DNA of 64,000 bases from Vombatus ursinus (GCF_900497805.2 NW_020954610.1:28334909-28398908), one strand, 5' to 3'. Positions 34,656-47,490 are shown, counted from the first letter of the stretch. Made by a program: numbers and translations. The notes: generated from the letters alone by a model not told the origin.

Positions 34656-35820
34656 TTAAAAATTAATTTATTTTGATTTATCAACAGTCAGTTACATAAG
34701 CTTTTGAGTTTTAAATTTTTCTCCCTCTCCCTCTGCCACTCCTTCCCCAAGATGGCATGCAATCTGATATAGGTTATACATATACATTCCTATTAAACAT
34801 ATTTTCACATTAGTAATGTTGTAAGTAACAATTAGAACCATTAGGAAGGACTAACAGAAAGAGGAAACAAAACACAACAGAAGAAAAAGATAACAAATAG
34901 TATGCTTCAATCTGTATTCAAACTCCATAGTTCTTTCTTTGGATGTGAATAGCATTTTCCATCATGAGGCCTTTGGAGATGTCATAGATCCTTGTATTGT
35001 TGAGAAGGGTTAAGTCTATCAGTATCAGCACATAACTGATTATGTTATTCCCTTCTTGAGCCAAATCTGATGACAGAAAGGTTCAAACAGTGCTCATCTC
35101 CCTCTCCTCTTTCCCTCCACTTGTAATAGGTTTCTGTGACTTTTCCTGTAATGTAATTTACTCTTGTCTGCCTCCTTCCTTCCTTTTCCCTCAGTACATT
35201 TTCTCAATTAGATCAGAATAATCTACTTACATGGATCCATTTAACCCACTTGATTAGATTTTTTTAATCATTACATCAAAGTCAACTTATACCCACCCCC
35301 TTTATGTATACTACTTTAACATGGTATAATAGCAATACAGTTCTCAAGGGTTACAAGGGTCATCTTCCCTTGTAGGGATGTAAAAAGTTTACTCTTATTA
35401 ATAGCATGTTGTTTCTTTTTGTCCCATTTACCTTTTTTATATCTTGCTTGAGTCTTTTATTAGAAAATCAAATTTTCTATTGAGCTCTGCTGTTTTTATC
35501 AGGAAGGTTTGGAAGCCCCCTATTTCATTAAATATCTATCTCTTCCCCTAAAAATCATGCTCATTGTTGCTGGGTAGTTGATCGTTGGCTGCAGTCCAAG
35601 CTACTTTGCCTTATGGAATATCATATTCCACACACTATGGTCTTTTGATGTAGAAGCTGCAAGGTCCTGTGTAATCCTGACTGTGGTTCCATGATATTTA
35701 AATTGTTTCTTTCTCGATGCTTGCAGTATTTTCCCTTTGATCTGGTAGTTTTGGAATTTGGGTATTATATTCCTTGGCATTTTCAATTTGGGATCTCTTT
35801 CAGGAGGTGATCAGTGGATT
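34656..35820 (-). mobile_element. HAL1-like element, 3' segment of an inverted (twin-primed) insertion
   Basis: Minus strand: ORF1 C-terminal part (35820 to about 35460; open piece 35601-35786 with FKYHGTTVRITQDLAAST), spacer (to about 35040), then directly the L1 end-of-ORF2/3'UTR (35039-34662) and a T-rich tail marking poly(A). No ORF2 body. Abuts at 35820 a plus-strand segment from the upstream part of the same kind of element. Confidence 0.78.
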
Positions 35821-36609
35821 ACAGGTCCCTAGAAGTATCTCTGAAAACAGCTGCACAAAACCCCTGAACCTTGGGACAGTACATTCTCCACACTGGAAGC
35901 AGACCTCTACCTTAACAAAGAGTTTAAAATGCAAGTAATTGACTGGAATCATGAGCAAACTGCAAAAAAAGTCAGACCATAGAATCTTTCTTTGGTGACA
36001 AAGAAGATTAAAACATACAACCAGAAGAAGACAACAAAGTCAAAGCTCCTACATCCAAAGCCTCCAAGAAAAGTATGAATCAGTCCCAGGCCATGGAAGA
36101 ACTCAAAAAAGGATTTTGAGAAGCAAGTAAGAGAAGTAGAGGAAAAACTTGGAAGAGAAATAAGAGTGATGCAAGAAAATCATGAAAAACTATTCAACAA
36201 CTTGCTAAAGGAGACCCAAAAATACTGACAAAAGTAACACCTTAAAAAATAGCCTAACCAAAATGGCAAAAGCGGTCCAAAAAGCCAATGAGGAGAAGAA
36301 TGCCTTCCAAAGCCAAATTGGCCAAATGGAAAAGGAAGTCCAAAAGCTCAATGAAGAAAATACTTCCTTAAAATTTAGAATGGAGCAATTGGAAGTTAAT
36401 GACTTTATGAGAAATCAAGACATTGTAAAAACAAAACCAAAAGAATAAAATAAAATTAGAACACAATATGAAATATCTCTTGGGAAAAACAACTGACTTG
36501 GAAAATAGATCCAGGAGAGATAATTTAAAAAATTGTTGGACTATCTGAAAGCCATGATCAACAAAAGAGCCTAGACATCATCTTTCAAGAAATTATCAAG
36601 GAAAACTGT
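35821..36609 (+). mobile_element. HAL1-like element, inverted 5' segment
   Basis: Plus strand: late 5'UTR (ACAGGTCCCTAGAAGTATCT), ORF1 start (CAGAAGAAGACAACAAAGTC) and coiled coil (open piece 36263-36448: MAKAVQKANEEKNAFQSQIG), ending near AAGGAAAACTG at 36609. In ORF1 coordinates it ends about 45 bases before the point where the minus-strand segment starts, as expected for a twin-primed insertion with a small loss at the join. Confidence 0.78.
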
Positions 36610-38181
36610 GTTGTGGGAAGCATTAATAGGTAGAAGGGGAAAGAAAAAGGATACAAGGGAAAGCAGATTAAGGGAGGCGGTCTTCAGAAGCAAAACACTG
36701 GTGAGGAGGGAAAGGAGGAAAGAAGACAGAAAAGTATAAATGGGAGTGGGATGAAGAATTAGAATGGATGGAAAACCACAGTAATAATAACTGTGAATGT
36801 GAATGGGATGAACTCTCTCATAAAACAGAAGTTGATAGCAGAGTGGATTAAAAAACTGAATCCTACAATATGTTTAGAAGAAACACACTTGAAACAGACA
36901 GATACATGCAGAGTAAACATAAAAGGTTGGAGCAGAATATATTATGCTTCAGCTGAAATAAATAAGGCAATGGTAGCAATCCTGATGTCAGATAAAGCAA
37001 AAGCAACAATAGATCTAAAGAAAAGATAAGGAAAGAAATTGCATCCTGCTAAAAATACAATAGACAGTGATGTAATATCAATACTAAACATATATGTGCC
37101 AAGAAGTAAGTAGCATCAAAATTCTTAGAGGAGAAGTTAAGTGAGTTACAGGAAAAAAATAGATAACAAAACTATACTAGTGGAGGACCTCTACCCCCCC
37201 CCAGAATTAGATAAATCTAATCACAAAATAAATGAGAAAGAAGTTAAGGAGATGAATAGAATTTTAGAAATTTGAATGTGGTCATCCTGTGGAGAAAATT
37301 GAATGGGGGTAGAAAGGAATATGCCTTTATTTTTCTCAATGGTACATGGCACATACACAAATATTGACCATGTATTAGGGCATAAAAACCTCACAATGCA
37401 ATGGAAAGGCAAACATATTAAGTTCATCCTTCTCAGATCATGATACAATAAAAATAATGTGTAAGAAAGTGCCATGGAAAGATAGAGTAAGAGTTAATTG
37501 GAAACTAAATAATCTAATCCTAAAGAAAGAATGGGTCACATAACACATCGTAGGAAAAAAATCAATAACTTCATCAAAGAGGATGACAACAATGATACAA
37601 CATACCAAAACTTATGGATGCAGCCAAAGAAGTTATTTGGAAAAAAACTTTATATATCTAAATGCTTACATGAATAAAATAGAGAAAGATGCGATCAATG
37701 AACTGGCATGCAACTAAAAAAGGGAGAAAAAGAACAAATTAAAAATCACCAATTAAATATCAAATTAGAAATTCTGGAAACCAAAAGATAAATTAAGAAA
37801 AGTGATTGTAAGAAAATTATTGAACTAATAAATAAAATTAAAACTGATTTTATGGAAAAAATAAAATAGATAAAACTTTGGTTAATTTGGTTAAAAATAA
37901 GAAAGAAGAAAAGCAAATTACCAGTATCAAAAATGAAAAGTGAATTTACCACTTATTAAGAGGAAATTAAAACAATCATTGGACCTATATTGCCCAACTA
38001 TATGTCAATAAATCTGATCATCTAAATGAAATGGATGAATATTTACAAAAAGAGACTAATAGAAGAGGAAACAAAAGATTTAAGTAACCTAATTTCAGAA
38101 AAAAAATGAAATTGAACAAGCCATCAAAGAAATCCATAAGAAAACAATCTCCAGGGACAGAAGGACTTAAAGGGAATTCTT
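36610..38181 (+). mobile_element. L1: spacer and ORF2 N-terminal half (before HAL1 insertion)
   Basis: 5'-truncated in the inter-ORF spacer. ORF2 begins about 36790. Its endonuclease part is visible at 36793-37029: NVNGMNSLIKQKLIAEWIKK, CLEETHLKQTDTCRVNIKGW and VAILMSDKAKATIDLKKR, where the Glu in the ETHL motif is the conserved APE-type catalytic residue. Later pieces continue to 38181, where a HAL1 is inserted. Multiple stops and frameshifts. Confidence 0.85.
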
Positions 38182-38783
38182 TCAAATATTTATTTTTTTA
38201 AGTTTTTTTAAACATGTGTTTTTAAAACTTTGGGTTCCAGATTTTCTCCCTTCTGCCCTCCCCAAACACCCTCATTGAATATGCAAGCAACTCAATATAG
38301 GTTATACATGTGCAGTTATGCAAAACATTTCCATAGTAGACATGCTGTGAAAAACTAACCCTATTTCCCTTAATCCTATCCTGCCCCCCAATTTATTCTA
38401 TTCCTTCTTTTGACCCTGTCCCTCCTCAGAAGAATTTGCTTCTGATTACTTTTTTCTCAAACTACCCACCTATCATCCCCCTACTCTCTTGTCCCCTTCC
38501 CCTCCCCCATTTTCCTGTAGAGTAAGACAGATTTCCATACCCAATTGAGTGTGTATGTTATTCCCTCCTTAAGTCAAATTCTATGGGAATAAGATTCACT
38601 CATTACCTCTCACCTTCTCCTATTTCCCCTCCACAGTAAGAGTCCTTTCTTTTCTGTTTTTTTGTGTGAGATGATTTACCCCGTTCTACCTCTTCCTTTC
38701 TCCTTCTCCTGGTATAATCCTCTCTTACCCCTTAATTTTATTCTCCAGATATGGCTCCTTCATCTTCAATTCACCCTGTGCCC

Positions 38784-38784
<1 letters not shown>

Positions 38785-38840
<56 letters not shown>
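38785..38840. repeat. (CTAT)14 microsatellite in HAL1 3' region
   Basis: About 56 bases of pure CTAT. The longest of the tetranucleotide runs at this fixed HAL1 position, so probably polymorphic. Confidence 0.97.
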
Positions 38841-38981
38841 GCATACATATGTTTTTTTTCCCTCCAACTACTCTAATACTGACAAAGGTCTCATGAGTTA
38901 TAAATATCGTCTTCCCATGCAGGAATGAAAACAGTTCAACCTTAATAAGTGTCTTATGATTTCTCTTTCCTGTTTACCTCT

Positions 38982-40066
38982 TCATGTTCCACTTGAGTCT
39001 TATATTTGAAAGTCAAATTTTGTATTCAGCTCTGATCTTTACATCAAGAATGCTTAAAAGTCCTCTATTTCACTGAATAACCATTTTTCCCTCTGCAGAA
39101 TTATGCTCAGTTTTGCTGGGTAGGTGATTCTTGGTTGTAATATTAGCTCCCTTGCCCTCCAGGAATATTATATTCCATGCCCTGCAGTCCCTTAATGTAG
39201 AAGCTGCTAAATCTTGTGTTATCCTGATTGTGTTTTCACAATACTTGAATTGTTTCTTTCAGGCTGCTGGGAATATTTTCTCCTTGACCTGGGAACTCTG
39301 GAATTTGGCTACAATATTCCTAGGAGTTTTCCTTTGGGGATCTCTTTCAGGAGGAGATTGGTGGATTCTTTCCGTTTCTATTTTGCTCTCTGGTTCCAAA
39401 ATGTCAGGGCAGTTTTCTTTTATAATTTTTTGAAAGATGATGTCTAGGCTCTTTTTTTGATCATGGCTTTCAGATAGTCCAATAATTTTTAAATTCTCTC
39501 TCCTGGATCTATTTTCCAGGTCAGTTGTTTTTCCAATGAGATATTTCACATTGTTTTCTAATTTTTCATTCTTTTGGATTTGTTTTACAGTGGCTTGATT
39601 TCTCATAAAGTCATTAGCTTCCAATTGCTCTATTCTAATTTTTAAGGAAGTATTTTCTTCAGTAATCTTTTGAACTTCCTTTTCCATTTGGCCAATTTTG
39701 ATTTTCAGGGCATTCTTCTCCTCATTGACTTTTTGGACCTCTTTTGTCATTTCTGGTAGGCTATTTTTTAAGGTGTTATTTTCTTTAGCTTTTTTTGGGG
39801 GTCTCCTTTAGCAAGCTGTTGACTTGTTTTTCATGATTTTCTTCCATCACTCTCATTTCTCTTCCCAGTTTTTCCTCTACTTCTCTTACTTGCTTCTCAA
39901 AATCCCTTTTGAGTGCTTCCAAGGCCTGCTACTGATTGATATTTTTCTTGGAGGCTTTGGGTGCCGGAGCTTTGACTTTGTTGTCTTCTTCTGGTTGTAT
40001 GTTTTGATCTTCTTTGTCACCAAAGTAAGATAATATAGTCTTTCTCTTTTTGCATTGCTTACTCAT
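38982..40066 (-). pseudogene. HAL1 ORF1 (ORF1p-like), broken
   Basis: Open core at 39259-39750 in minus orientation: MTKEVQKVNEEKNALKIKIG coiled coil, TTDLENRSRRENLKIIGLSE RRM start, IHQSPPERDPQRKTPRNIVA linker and KFQSSQVKEKIFPAA. The N-terminus (from about 40066) and C-terminus (to 38982) lie in other frames, so at least two breaks. Expected length about 361 codons, like the 10.4 kb copy. Confidence 0.85.
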
Positions 40067-40833
40067 GACCCCAGCCAATTACTTGAGTTTTAAACTCTTT
40101 GTTAAGGTAAGAGTCTGCTTTCAATGTGGAGAATGTACTGTCCTAAGCTTTGGGGGTTTGTACAGCTGTTTTCAGAGATACTTCTAGGGACCTGTAAATT
40201 TTCAGTCCTTCCTAGGTGGTATAATAAGGGGCGACGTGTTTCCTCTCCACTACCACAACGAGCTCCACCACAACAGCACTCCTCCTTGCCCCACCACCAC
40301 CCCTCAGAACTGTGACCCAGATCTAAGTGTGGGCAAAATAAGAGAATCCTGCCTCAGTACTGGTAAAGAGATCCCTGCAATCCCCCTCTGATCAGCCACT
40401 CGATTCCCCCTCAGTCTGTGGGCTGGAAGCTCAGGAGGCAGCCACCACCCCAGGACTGTACTTGGTCTTCTCTCTCACCACATTCACATACTTTTCCCAC
40501 TGACATTCCACATTGTCTTTGGTGTTCATGGGTTGAGAAGTTTGGAAACTGCCAGAGCTGCCCGTGATTCAATCCTCTGAGGCCTGCTCCAGGTTTGCTG
40601 TGGCCTGCGTACCCATGTTGAACTGTGCTCTTCTCCCTGCCTAGCACAATATACCTTTCCATTCAACCATTCAGATTGTCTTGAGCTGGAAATTTGTTTC
40701 ACTCTGTCTTTTAGTGGGTTCTGCTGCTTTAGAATTTGTTTAGAGCCATTTTTTTTTACAGTTATTTGAAGGGGTTTGCTGGAGAGGTCAAACAAGCCAC
40801 TACTTTCCCTCCACCATCTTGGCTCGGCCCCCC

Positions 40834-42985
40834 TCAAATATTTAAAGAACAATTAATTTCAATACTATTCAAACTATTGGAAAAAATGGGTGAAGAATTT
40901 CTACAAAATTCTTTGTGTTATACAAATGGCATGCTGATACCTAAACTGGCAAGAACCAAAACAGAGAAAGAAATTAGTAGACCAATTTTCCTAATGGATA
41001 TTGATGCAAAAATTTAAATAAAATATTAGCAAAGAGATTCAACTTATTGATGATAATACATTATGATCAGATAGGATTTATACCAGAAATGCACAGCTTG
41101 TTCAGTTTTTAAAAAAAACTATCATTATGAATGTATCAATAATAATATTAATAAAAATCATATGATTATCTCAAAGGATACAGAAAAAGCTATTTTTAAA
41201 AAAAAATACCGCAAGAATTCTTGTTTAAAATACAAGAAAGTATAGAAATAATTAGAGTTTTCCTCAAAATTATTAGTTGCATCTGTCTAATACCATCAGG
41301 AAGCCTTAAAAGTAATGGGGATAAGCTGGAAGCATTCCCAATAAGATCAGGACTGAAACAAGGATGACTATTATTACTACTATTATTCAATATTGTACTA
41401 GAAAAATTAGCTTTAGCAATAAGAGAAGTTGAAGAAATTGAAAGAATTAGAGTACGCAATGAAGAAACAAAGCTATCACTCTTTGCAGATGATATGATGG
41501 TATACTTAGAAAATCCAAGTGAGTTAATTAAAAAAAAAATACTTGAAATAATTAACAACTTTAGCAAAGCTATAGGATATAAAATAAACCCATACAAATC
41601 ATCAGCATTTCTATATATTACTAACAAAACCCAGCAGCAAGAAACAGAAAGACAAAATCCATTTAAAATAACTGTAGACAATACAAAATATTTTGGAGTC
41701 TATCTACCAAGATAAACCCAGTAACTATGAGAACACAATAACAAAACACTTTTCACACAAATCAAGTCAGTTATATATAATTGGAAAAAACATCAGTTGC
41801 TCATGGGTAGACTAAGCTAATACAATAAAAATGACTATTCTACTCAAATTAGTTTACTTATTTAGAGCCATACCAATCAAACTACCAAAAATTATTTCAT
41901 AGAGCTAGTAAAAATAATTACAAATTTTAGTATATATTCATATATTTTAGTATATCTGTTTATACGTATATACATATATGTGCTTATATATACATAATAC
42001 ATTCACACATACATACATTATGTATATATGCATATATATATATGTTTATACATATAAACATATATAAAACAAAATGCAATGGAATTCATCTATAAAAAGG
42101 ATCAAGAATATCAAATGAATTAATTAAAAGAAATCCAGAGGAAAGTGGCCTAGGTCTACCAGATCTAAAGCTGTATTATAAAGCAGAAAATATCAAAATT
42201 ATTTGGGGCTAGCTAAGAAATAGATTGGTATCAGTGGAATAGGTTAGGTATATAAGAAACAGTAGCCAATGATTATAGTAATCTGCTCTTTAACAAACAA
42301 AATCACTACAGCTTCTGGGATAAGAAATCACTATTTGATAAAAACTGCTGGGAAAACTGGAAAATAGTATGACAGAAATGAAACATAGACCAATATCTTA
42401 CAGTATATAACAAGGTAAGTACAAAATGATTTGGACATAAAGGGTTATACCATAAGCTAATGTGAAGAGCAAAGAATAGTTTACCTGTCATATCGATGAA
42501 GAATGGAAGATTTTATGACTGAACAAGAGATTGAGAATCTTATGAAATACAAAATGGACAATTTTGATTACATTAAATTAAAATGCTTTTGCACAAACAA
42601 AGCCAATGCAATCAGGGTTGAAGAGAAGCAGAAAGTTGGGAAACAATTTTTACATACATTGTCCATGATAAAGGCTTTATTTCTAAAATATATAGAGAAC
42701 TGAGTTAAATTTATAAGAATACAAGTCATTCCTCAATTGATAAATGGTCAAAGGATATGAAGAGGCTATTTTCAGATGAATGAAATTAAAACTATCTATA
42801 GTCATATGAAAAATGCTGTAAATCACTATTGATTGGAAATCAAAACATCTCTGAGGTAACACAACACATCTATCAGAATGACTCATATGACAAAAAAAGA
42901 AAATGATATATGTTGGAGAAGATGTGGCAAAATTGGAACATTACTTCATTGTTGGTGGAATTCTGAAGTGAACCATGGAATGTAG
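40834..42985 (+). mobile_element. L1: ORF2 C-terminal half (after HAL1 insertion)
   Basis: Reverse transcriptase region through the C-terminal domain. The active-site block FADD is encoded at 41482-41493 within LSLFADDMMVYLENPSELIK, followed by KINPYKSSAFLYITN and NPFKITVDNTKYFGVYLPR (41494-41715 open). The upstream part shows [14 protein letters not shown] at 40960-41017. A TA/CA microsatellite lies inside ORF2 at 41925-42066. The element ends abruptly at about 42985 without 3'UTR or poly(A). Confidence 0.87.
41925..42066. repeat. TATA/CATA microsatellite tract inside L1 ORF2
   Basis: Interrupted ATAT, TACATA and CACATA units replace or expand the short stretch between GAGCTAGTAAAAATAATTAC and ATGCAATGGAATTCAT. 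Other ORF2 copies have no such tract. Confidence 0.85.
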
Positions 42986-43635
42986 CTCCAAATCATTTCT
43001 AGGGCCTTTCCTATATCCTCTAGGACAAAGAACATTAAATAGATTACTGTTCTTTCTTCATGCCACATATTGAGTCAATGTGGTCCATAAATATTTGGTC
43101 CTATCTGGGAAATCAAGTGAATTTTTCAATTTTCATCCATCCAGATAACTAGCATATTATACCAGGTTTTAACAATGCCCCATTTTTGATTAAAATTTAG
43201 AACATGGGGAATGGTTGTCCTGATATGTTTTTAACAGTTTTAGACCAAAATCTCTCACTTTATGATGACCTAGACCAACTTACCTGATAACTGTAGAAAA
43301 CAATCCTCACAATAAATCTATTATACCATCATTAGTTGGACCATGGATGTTCCTAAGCTTCTAGGGAGGAAGCATTGCTAACTAGAAAGTTCCATTTTGG
43401 AACCTGTGCCCATTGATGGGACAGATGTAACAGGATCAGCAAAGGTGCTCTTGGAATGTTGTGGTTCTTATTTTTAGCAATGGCTCTAGACCTCAGAAAA
43501 CAGGAATACAATAGGAAAAAAACATTATAGGTTCTAATTATTACTTTGACTTCTCTGTTGCTTAATTCCTTTTTCCTCTTCTTTTTTTTCATCTTGATCA
43601 CTCTTATTAGACTCTCAATTTATCAATCATGAATC
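42986..43635. other. Unassigned DNA
   Basis: No gene or repeat recognised; an 82-codon minus-strand frame has no motif. Confidence 0.4.
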
Positions 43636-43639
43636 AATC

Positions 43640-44410
43640 AAAACACATTTACTAAATTATGGGCCAAGGAAGGCACATAGTTTATCCCCTGCACCATGGT
43701 ACAGGCAGAGGATACAACGACAAAATTGAATTCCTATGCTCAAGGAGCATAAACTTTATTGGGGGAGCAATAAGTATACCTATAAATCAACACCAAATAT
43801 ATATGAAGTAAATATGAAATAATTTGAAAAGAAGGCACTACTAGGGAAATAAGGAAAGGCTTCATGTAGGACATTTGAATTGTAGATGGAAGGTAAAGGA
43901 AAAGAGGGAATGAATTTCCAGCATGGGGAATTCCTAAGCAAAAGTATGATTATAGGAGATGGAATATCATGTGTGAGAAACAGTAAGAAGGCCAAGTTTC
44001 CTGGACCATTGAGTGTGTAAAAGGGAGTATGGATAATAAAGTTACAATGTTATGTTTGAATCAGGTTGTTAAATGCTTTAATTGTCCACCAGCAAGATTT
44101 GTATTTGATCTTAGAGAGGAGAGTCACTAGAATGTATTGAGAAAGGGACAGACATGTTCAGAAATATGCTTTACATATCACTTTGGAAGCCATTTGAAGG
44201 AAAGATTAGAGAAACTACTTTAGGGAACAGGGAAATTGATTAGAAGGTTATTGCAATTTTCTAAGAGAGAAATGATAAGGGCTTGGAAGGTGTGCTTAGC
44301 CCTGTGATTTGAAAGAAAGGGATAGATGGGGGAGATATAGAGTAGAACCTCTAAGATTGGCAAATAATTAGATATATGGGGTAAAAGAGAATACAAAATT
44401 TAGAATTACT
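43640..44410 (-). mobile_element. L2 LINE relic, antisense
   Basis: Printed strand: TCAAGGAGCATAAACTTTAT, AGGAAAGGCTTCATGTAGGA, GGAATGAATTTCCAGCATGG, AACAGTAAGAAGGCCAAGTT, GAGTCACTAGAATGTATTGA, AGGTTATTGCAATTTTCTAA. The same part of L2 ORF2 and 3'UTR as at 24.3-25.4 kb. Decayed; frames fragmentary. Confidence 0.75.
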
Positions 44411-44685
44411 CATATTTTTAACTTGCATGAATTCAATCCCCTTCTTTCTCCTCAGGAAAATAAAAATCCAGGGATGAAGGGACATTTCAGAAAGCCACCA
44501 CTTTAATTTTATTGGCCAATGTCTTCAGAGTCATTCCATGGAAATACAACCACAGCAGCTTCACAACAGCGACTGATTTAAAATCAGAGATTCCATATTG
44601 GCTTCTAGAATTCATGGCTAGGGACCACCTTGGAATTTGTTCTTTCTGTATATGACAAATAAAGATGGAATGATGGCTAGCAACA
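44411..44685. other. Unassigned DNA
   Basis: Nothing recognised. Confidence 0.4.
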
Positions 44686-44689
44686 ACAA

Positions 44690-44830
44690 TAATATAATTT
44701 TATAATTCTTTACATTTTTCAAAACTTTCACATATATGTATATGTCTATATATATGTATGTATACACATAAACACATATATAAAATTTCATTTGAGCCTA
44801 ATGTTCACAATAGGGAAAAGTAAACAGATT
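44690..44830 (-). repeat. MIR-type SINE fragment with internal TA/CA repeat
   Basis: Antisense tail blocks TTATAATTCTTTACATTTTT and TTTCATTTGAGCCTAATGTT flank a 60-base TATG/TACA tract that appears to have grown at the CACATATAT site. Confidence 0.5.
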
Positions 44831-46260
44831 TCTAAATCAATGTCCTGACTGAGTTTTTATGATAAAGGATCCTGGGATAATCTCTTTTTAGTTTAAGTGT
44901 GATCAGATATTTTGATTACAGATGTCATTATAAAAGTGTTGATAGAATATGGGTCTACACTCTGAATGCTTGTCAGTTGCAAATCCAAGTACAATTTATT
45001 GAAGTTAAAACATTTTTATTAAAACAAGTAATTTGCCTTGGAAAGAAAAATGTAAATGTGTTCTAATTAATATGTCTCTTGACACTTCCTTGCTGCAGAT
45101 ATTTGCCATCGTTCTTTCTTTGGAATTAATACATACATCTAAAGATTATAGCAAAATTTTACTGAAAAAAGTACAAATTTGATTTAATATTGGTCCTATC
45201 ATTACAAAGGCATTATAAAAGGCATGAGTACTCGATGGTTATATTAATTTAGTTCTTATCTTTTTCAAATTTCTTTTGTGCTTCTGCTGAGACCTATGAT
45301 AGACTTGATATTAATAACTCTTCTACATATTTCTTTCTCTACTTCATTAATCTCAAGTCAAGCCTTCACCTTTGAAGAGTTTTCCTTGGGCTAAAACAGA
45401 TGATAAAGTGATTTAGCCTTCCTATCCTCCCCATTTGCTGCAACCATACATTTTTTCAGATTGGTTCCTTTATTTCTTTTAACACATATTAGTTCATAGA
45501 AATTTGTAGCACCTTTTCAAAAGAAGCATGATGTTATCTGAAGACTATGCATAGTATAGGGAATGAGACACACTTTCCCAAGTTGAATCATTAATGTACC
45601 AATAGAAAATGTATCTAAATTGGGATGCATATTTTATTTTCCATAATTTCTCTGTTGAGACTTAGACAAATAGTACTTTTAGAATGGATATACCCACCAG
45701 CAAGTTGTTATTTTAATCTTATTCAGTGTTTTGAATTTTAATAGGGATGCCTTGGAAAAACTAAAGCAAAATAAATAAAATATAATGATCTGAGTAACAT
45801 TTGCACCACTACATGTAGATAAAGTAGTTCAAGCAAAGAAATCCCATGTTTGGTTGAAGAGTTGTTGCAGAAATGTGGCTATCTTTTCTGGGTAATTGTT
45901 TTAGCTAATTGTAATGTTAGTGTGAAAATTTATCCATATAATTCCCCCTCAGTAAAATAAAAAAAAGTTAATATTTAAATATGGGGTTGCTAAATATCTT
46001 TGGATTGACTTATCACATTTAGATTTCTAATAGGATACATATAAATCCTAGATATAACTAGACACTAGTATACCTGTTCTTATATGTTTGGTACTGGGAA
46101 TGGATGTGTTTGGGGCATTGGTGAAAGCTAAGTAAGGGAATATGAGACTTGTTTGAAAATGTAGGACCAGGATTTGTAAAAATAGAAAAAAAATATCCAT
46201 CTGGAAGTCTAGATAGTTTTCCCACAACTGGAAATAATTATGAAATTTATTCTTAAAACA
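44831..46260. other. Unassigned AT-rich DNA
   Basis: No gene, RNA or repeat recognised in about 1.4 kb. Coding potential is minimal. Confidence 0.45.
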
Positions 46261-46265
46261 TATTA

Positions 46266-46330
46266 TGTATATATATATATACACACACATACATATATAT
46301 ATGTATGTATGTATATACATATACATATGT
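46266..46330. repeat. (TA)n/(CA)n/(TATG)n compound microsatellite
   Basis: TA, CACA and GTATGTATG units. Tyr/Ile/His-rich frames on both strands are due to it. Confidence 0.93.
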
Positions 46331-46446
46331 CCACCATTACGAGCAATTTATTTTATAAATATCAAAATCTATCTATCCATTGTTCTTAAATGGAGACATG
46401 ATAAACTGTCTCATGATTGTCAAAACTACAATAATTCCTTCCTTTG

Positions 46447-46580
46447 GGGCAGCTAGCTAGGTAGCACAGTAGATAGAGCACAGGTCCTGGAGTCAGGACA
46501 ACCTGAATTCAAATATGACCTCAGATACTTGCTAGCTGTGTGACCCTGGGCAAGTCACTGAACCCTAATTCCCTCCCCCC
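46447..46580 (+). repeat. CORE-SINE, sense orientation
   Basis: GGCAGCTAGCTAGGTAGCAC head, AGATAGAGCACAGGTCCTGG, ACCTGAATTCAAATATGACC (B-box region) and TGTGTGACCCTGGGCAAGTC core, ending in an A-rich tail CCCCAAAAAC. Near full length and well preserved. Confidence 0.9.
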
Positions 46581-47490
46581 AAAAACATTCTCCCATTTTT
46601 CCTTCTTTCCTTCCTCCTTCTCTCCTTCTATTCCTTTTTTACCAAAAAGTGTTTGTGACAGTATCTTCACTGGAAAAAAACTGGAAAAGTTGTAATATTC
46701 TGAGACATTTTATCAAAAAAAAACATCAAAGGTGGAGATGGGTTTTATTTAATGGAAAAACCGTTAATAGTATATCATTAGGCATCATGTGGCAAAGTTG
46801 CTTCAAAGAGCATAAAGATGAAGGAAAAATAAAACGTTGAAGGAGAGGGTTGGGAGTGTACTTGGATGTGAATCAGACCTTCATTGGAGTTAAGTTTCTT
46901 TCCTCTTTCTCATTTAGCAGTATCAGATTTCTCTGAGCAGTTTTGCCAATAGCACATGGCAATTGATGGCATTCATCTTAAAGAGGTTGAAATGAAGCTG
47001 TTCTACTACTACTAGGAGAAGTAGATAAGAGAAGATGAATGTTTCTTCAACAGTTCACTTACTTAAAAAAACTGAGTTAAAATTTTTATCCTAAAGTCAT
47101 TTTTTAAAAAAATCTTAATTTCCTATAAATTGGGAGTGCTGACTTATGAGAGCAACTTATTTTGTCACTTTTCATAATCCTTGCTGACTCTGGTTACTAG
47201 ACACATAGGACTCTCCTCCTAAGACTTCAAAAAACCCAAACCAAAACCAAAACAAAACAAATATCCTCCACATCCACTTTGATATATTCCCCTCCAACTG
47301 TCTCTAACAAATTTTGTTCTGTTCTGTTTTCTCCCTTCTTGCATCTTAACATCAACCTGATATCCTCATCCCTCACTTTAGGGAGTTCCCTCTCACAATT
47401 CTCTCAGGGTGTGTCATTAATCTTTCCCAAGCTGTAATACAATGCATTGACTGCCTATATAAATATAAATTCAGCAATGAACAACAAACA
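46581..47490. other. Unassigned DNA
   Basis: No gene recognised. Contains A-rich and (AAAC)n-like stretches near 47230-47265 and 47480-47500. Confidence 0.4.

Larger units (their letters stand above)
38193..40833 (-). mobile_element. HAL1, full length, short-tail form, inside L1 ORF2
   Basis: Minus strand: 5' end (CCATCTTGGCTCGG antisense at about 40812), 5'UTR (40833-40067), ORF1 (40066-38982), simple repeat, spacer, 3'UTR ending at the T-rich 38193. 2.64 kb and no ORF2. The target-site duplication TCAAATATTTA is exact at 38182-38192 and 40834-40844. It lacks the extra tail module seen in three other copies. Confidence 0.93.

Noticed and set aside
38662-38928. Frame with an Ile-Tyr-Leu-Ser repeat
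   Set aside because: Product of the CTAT microsatellite in HAL1.
41482-41493. FADD motif considered as possible non-LINE reverse transcriptase
   Set aside because: Context (LSLFADDMMVYLENP...KINPYKSSAFLYITN) is L1 ORF2; no LTR, protease or integrase signal nearby.
46447-46520. tRNA-like head with A- and B-box-like sequence considered as a tRNA gene
   Set aside because: No complete cloverleaf; it continues into CORE-SINE body and A-rich tail.
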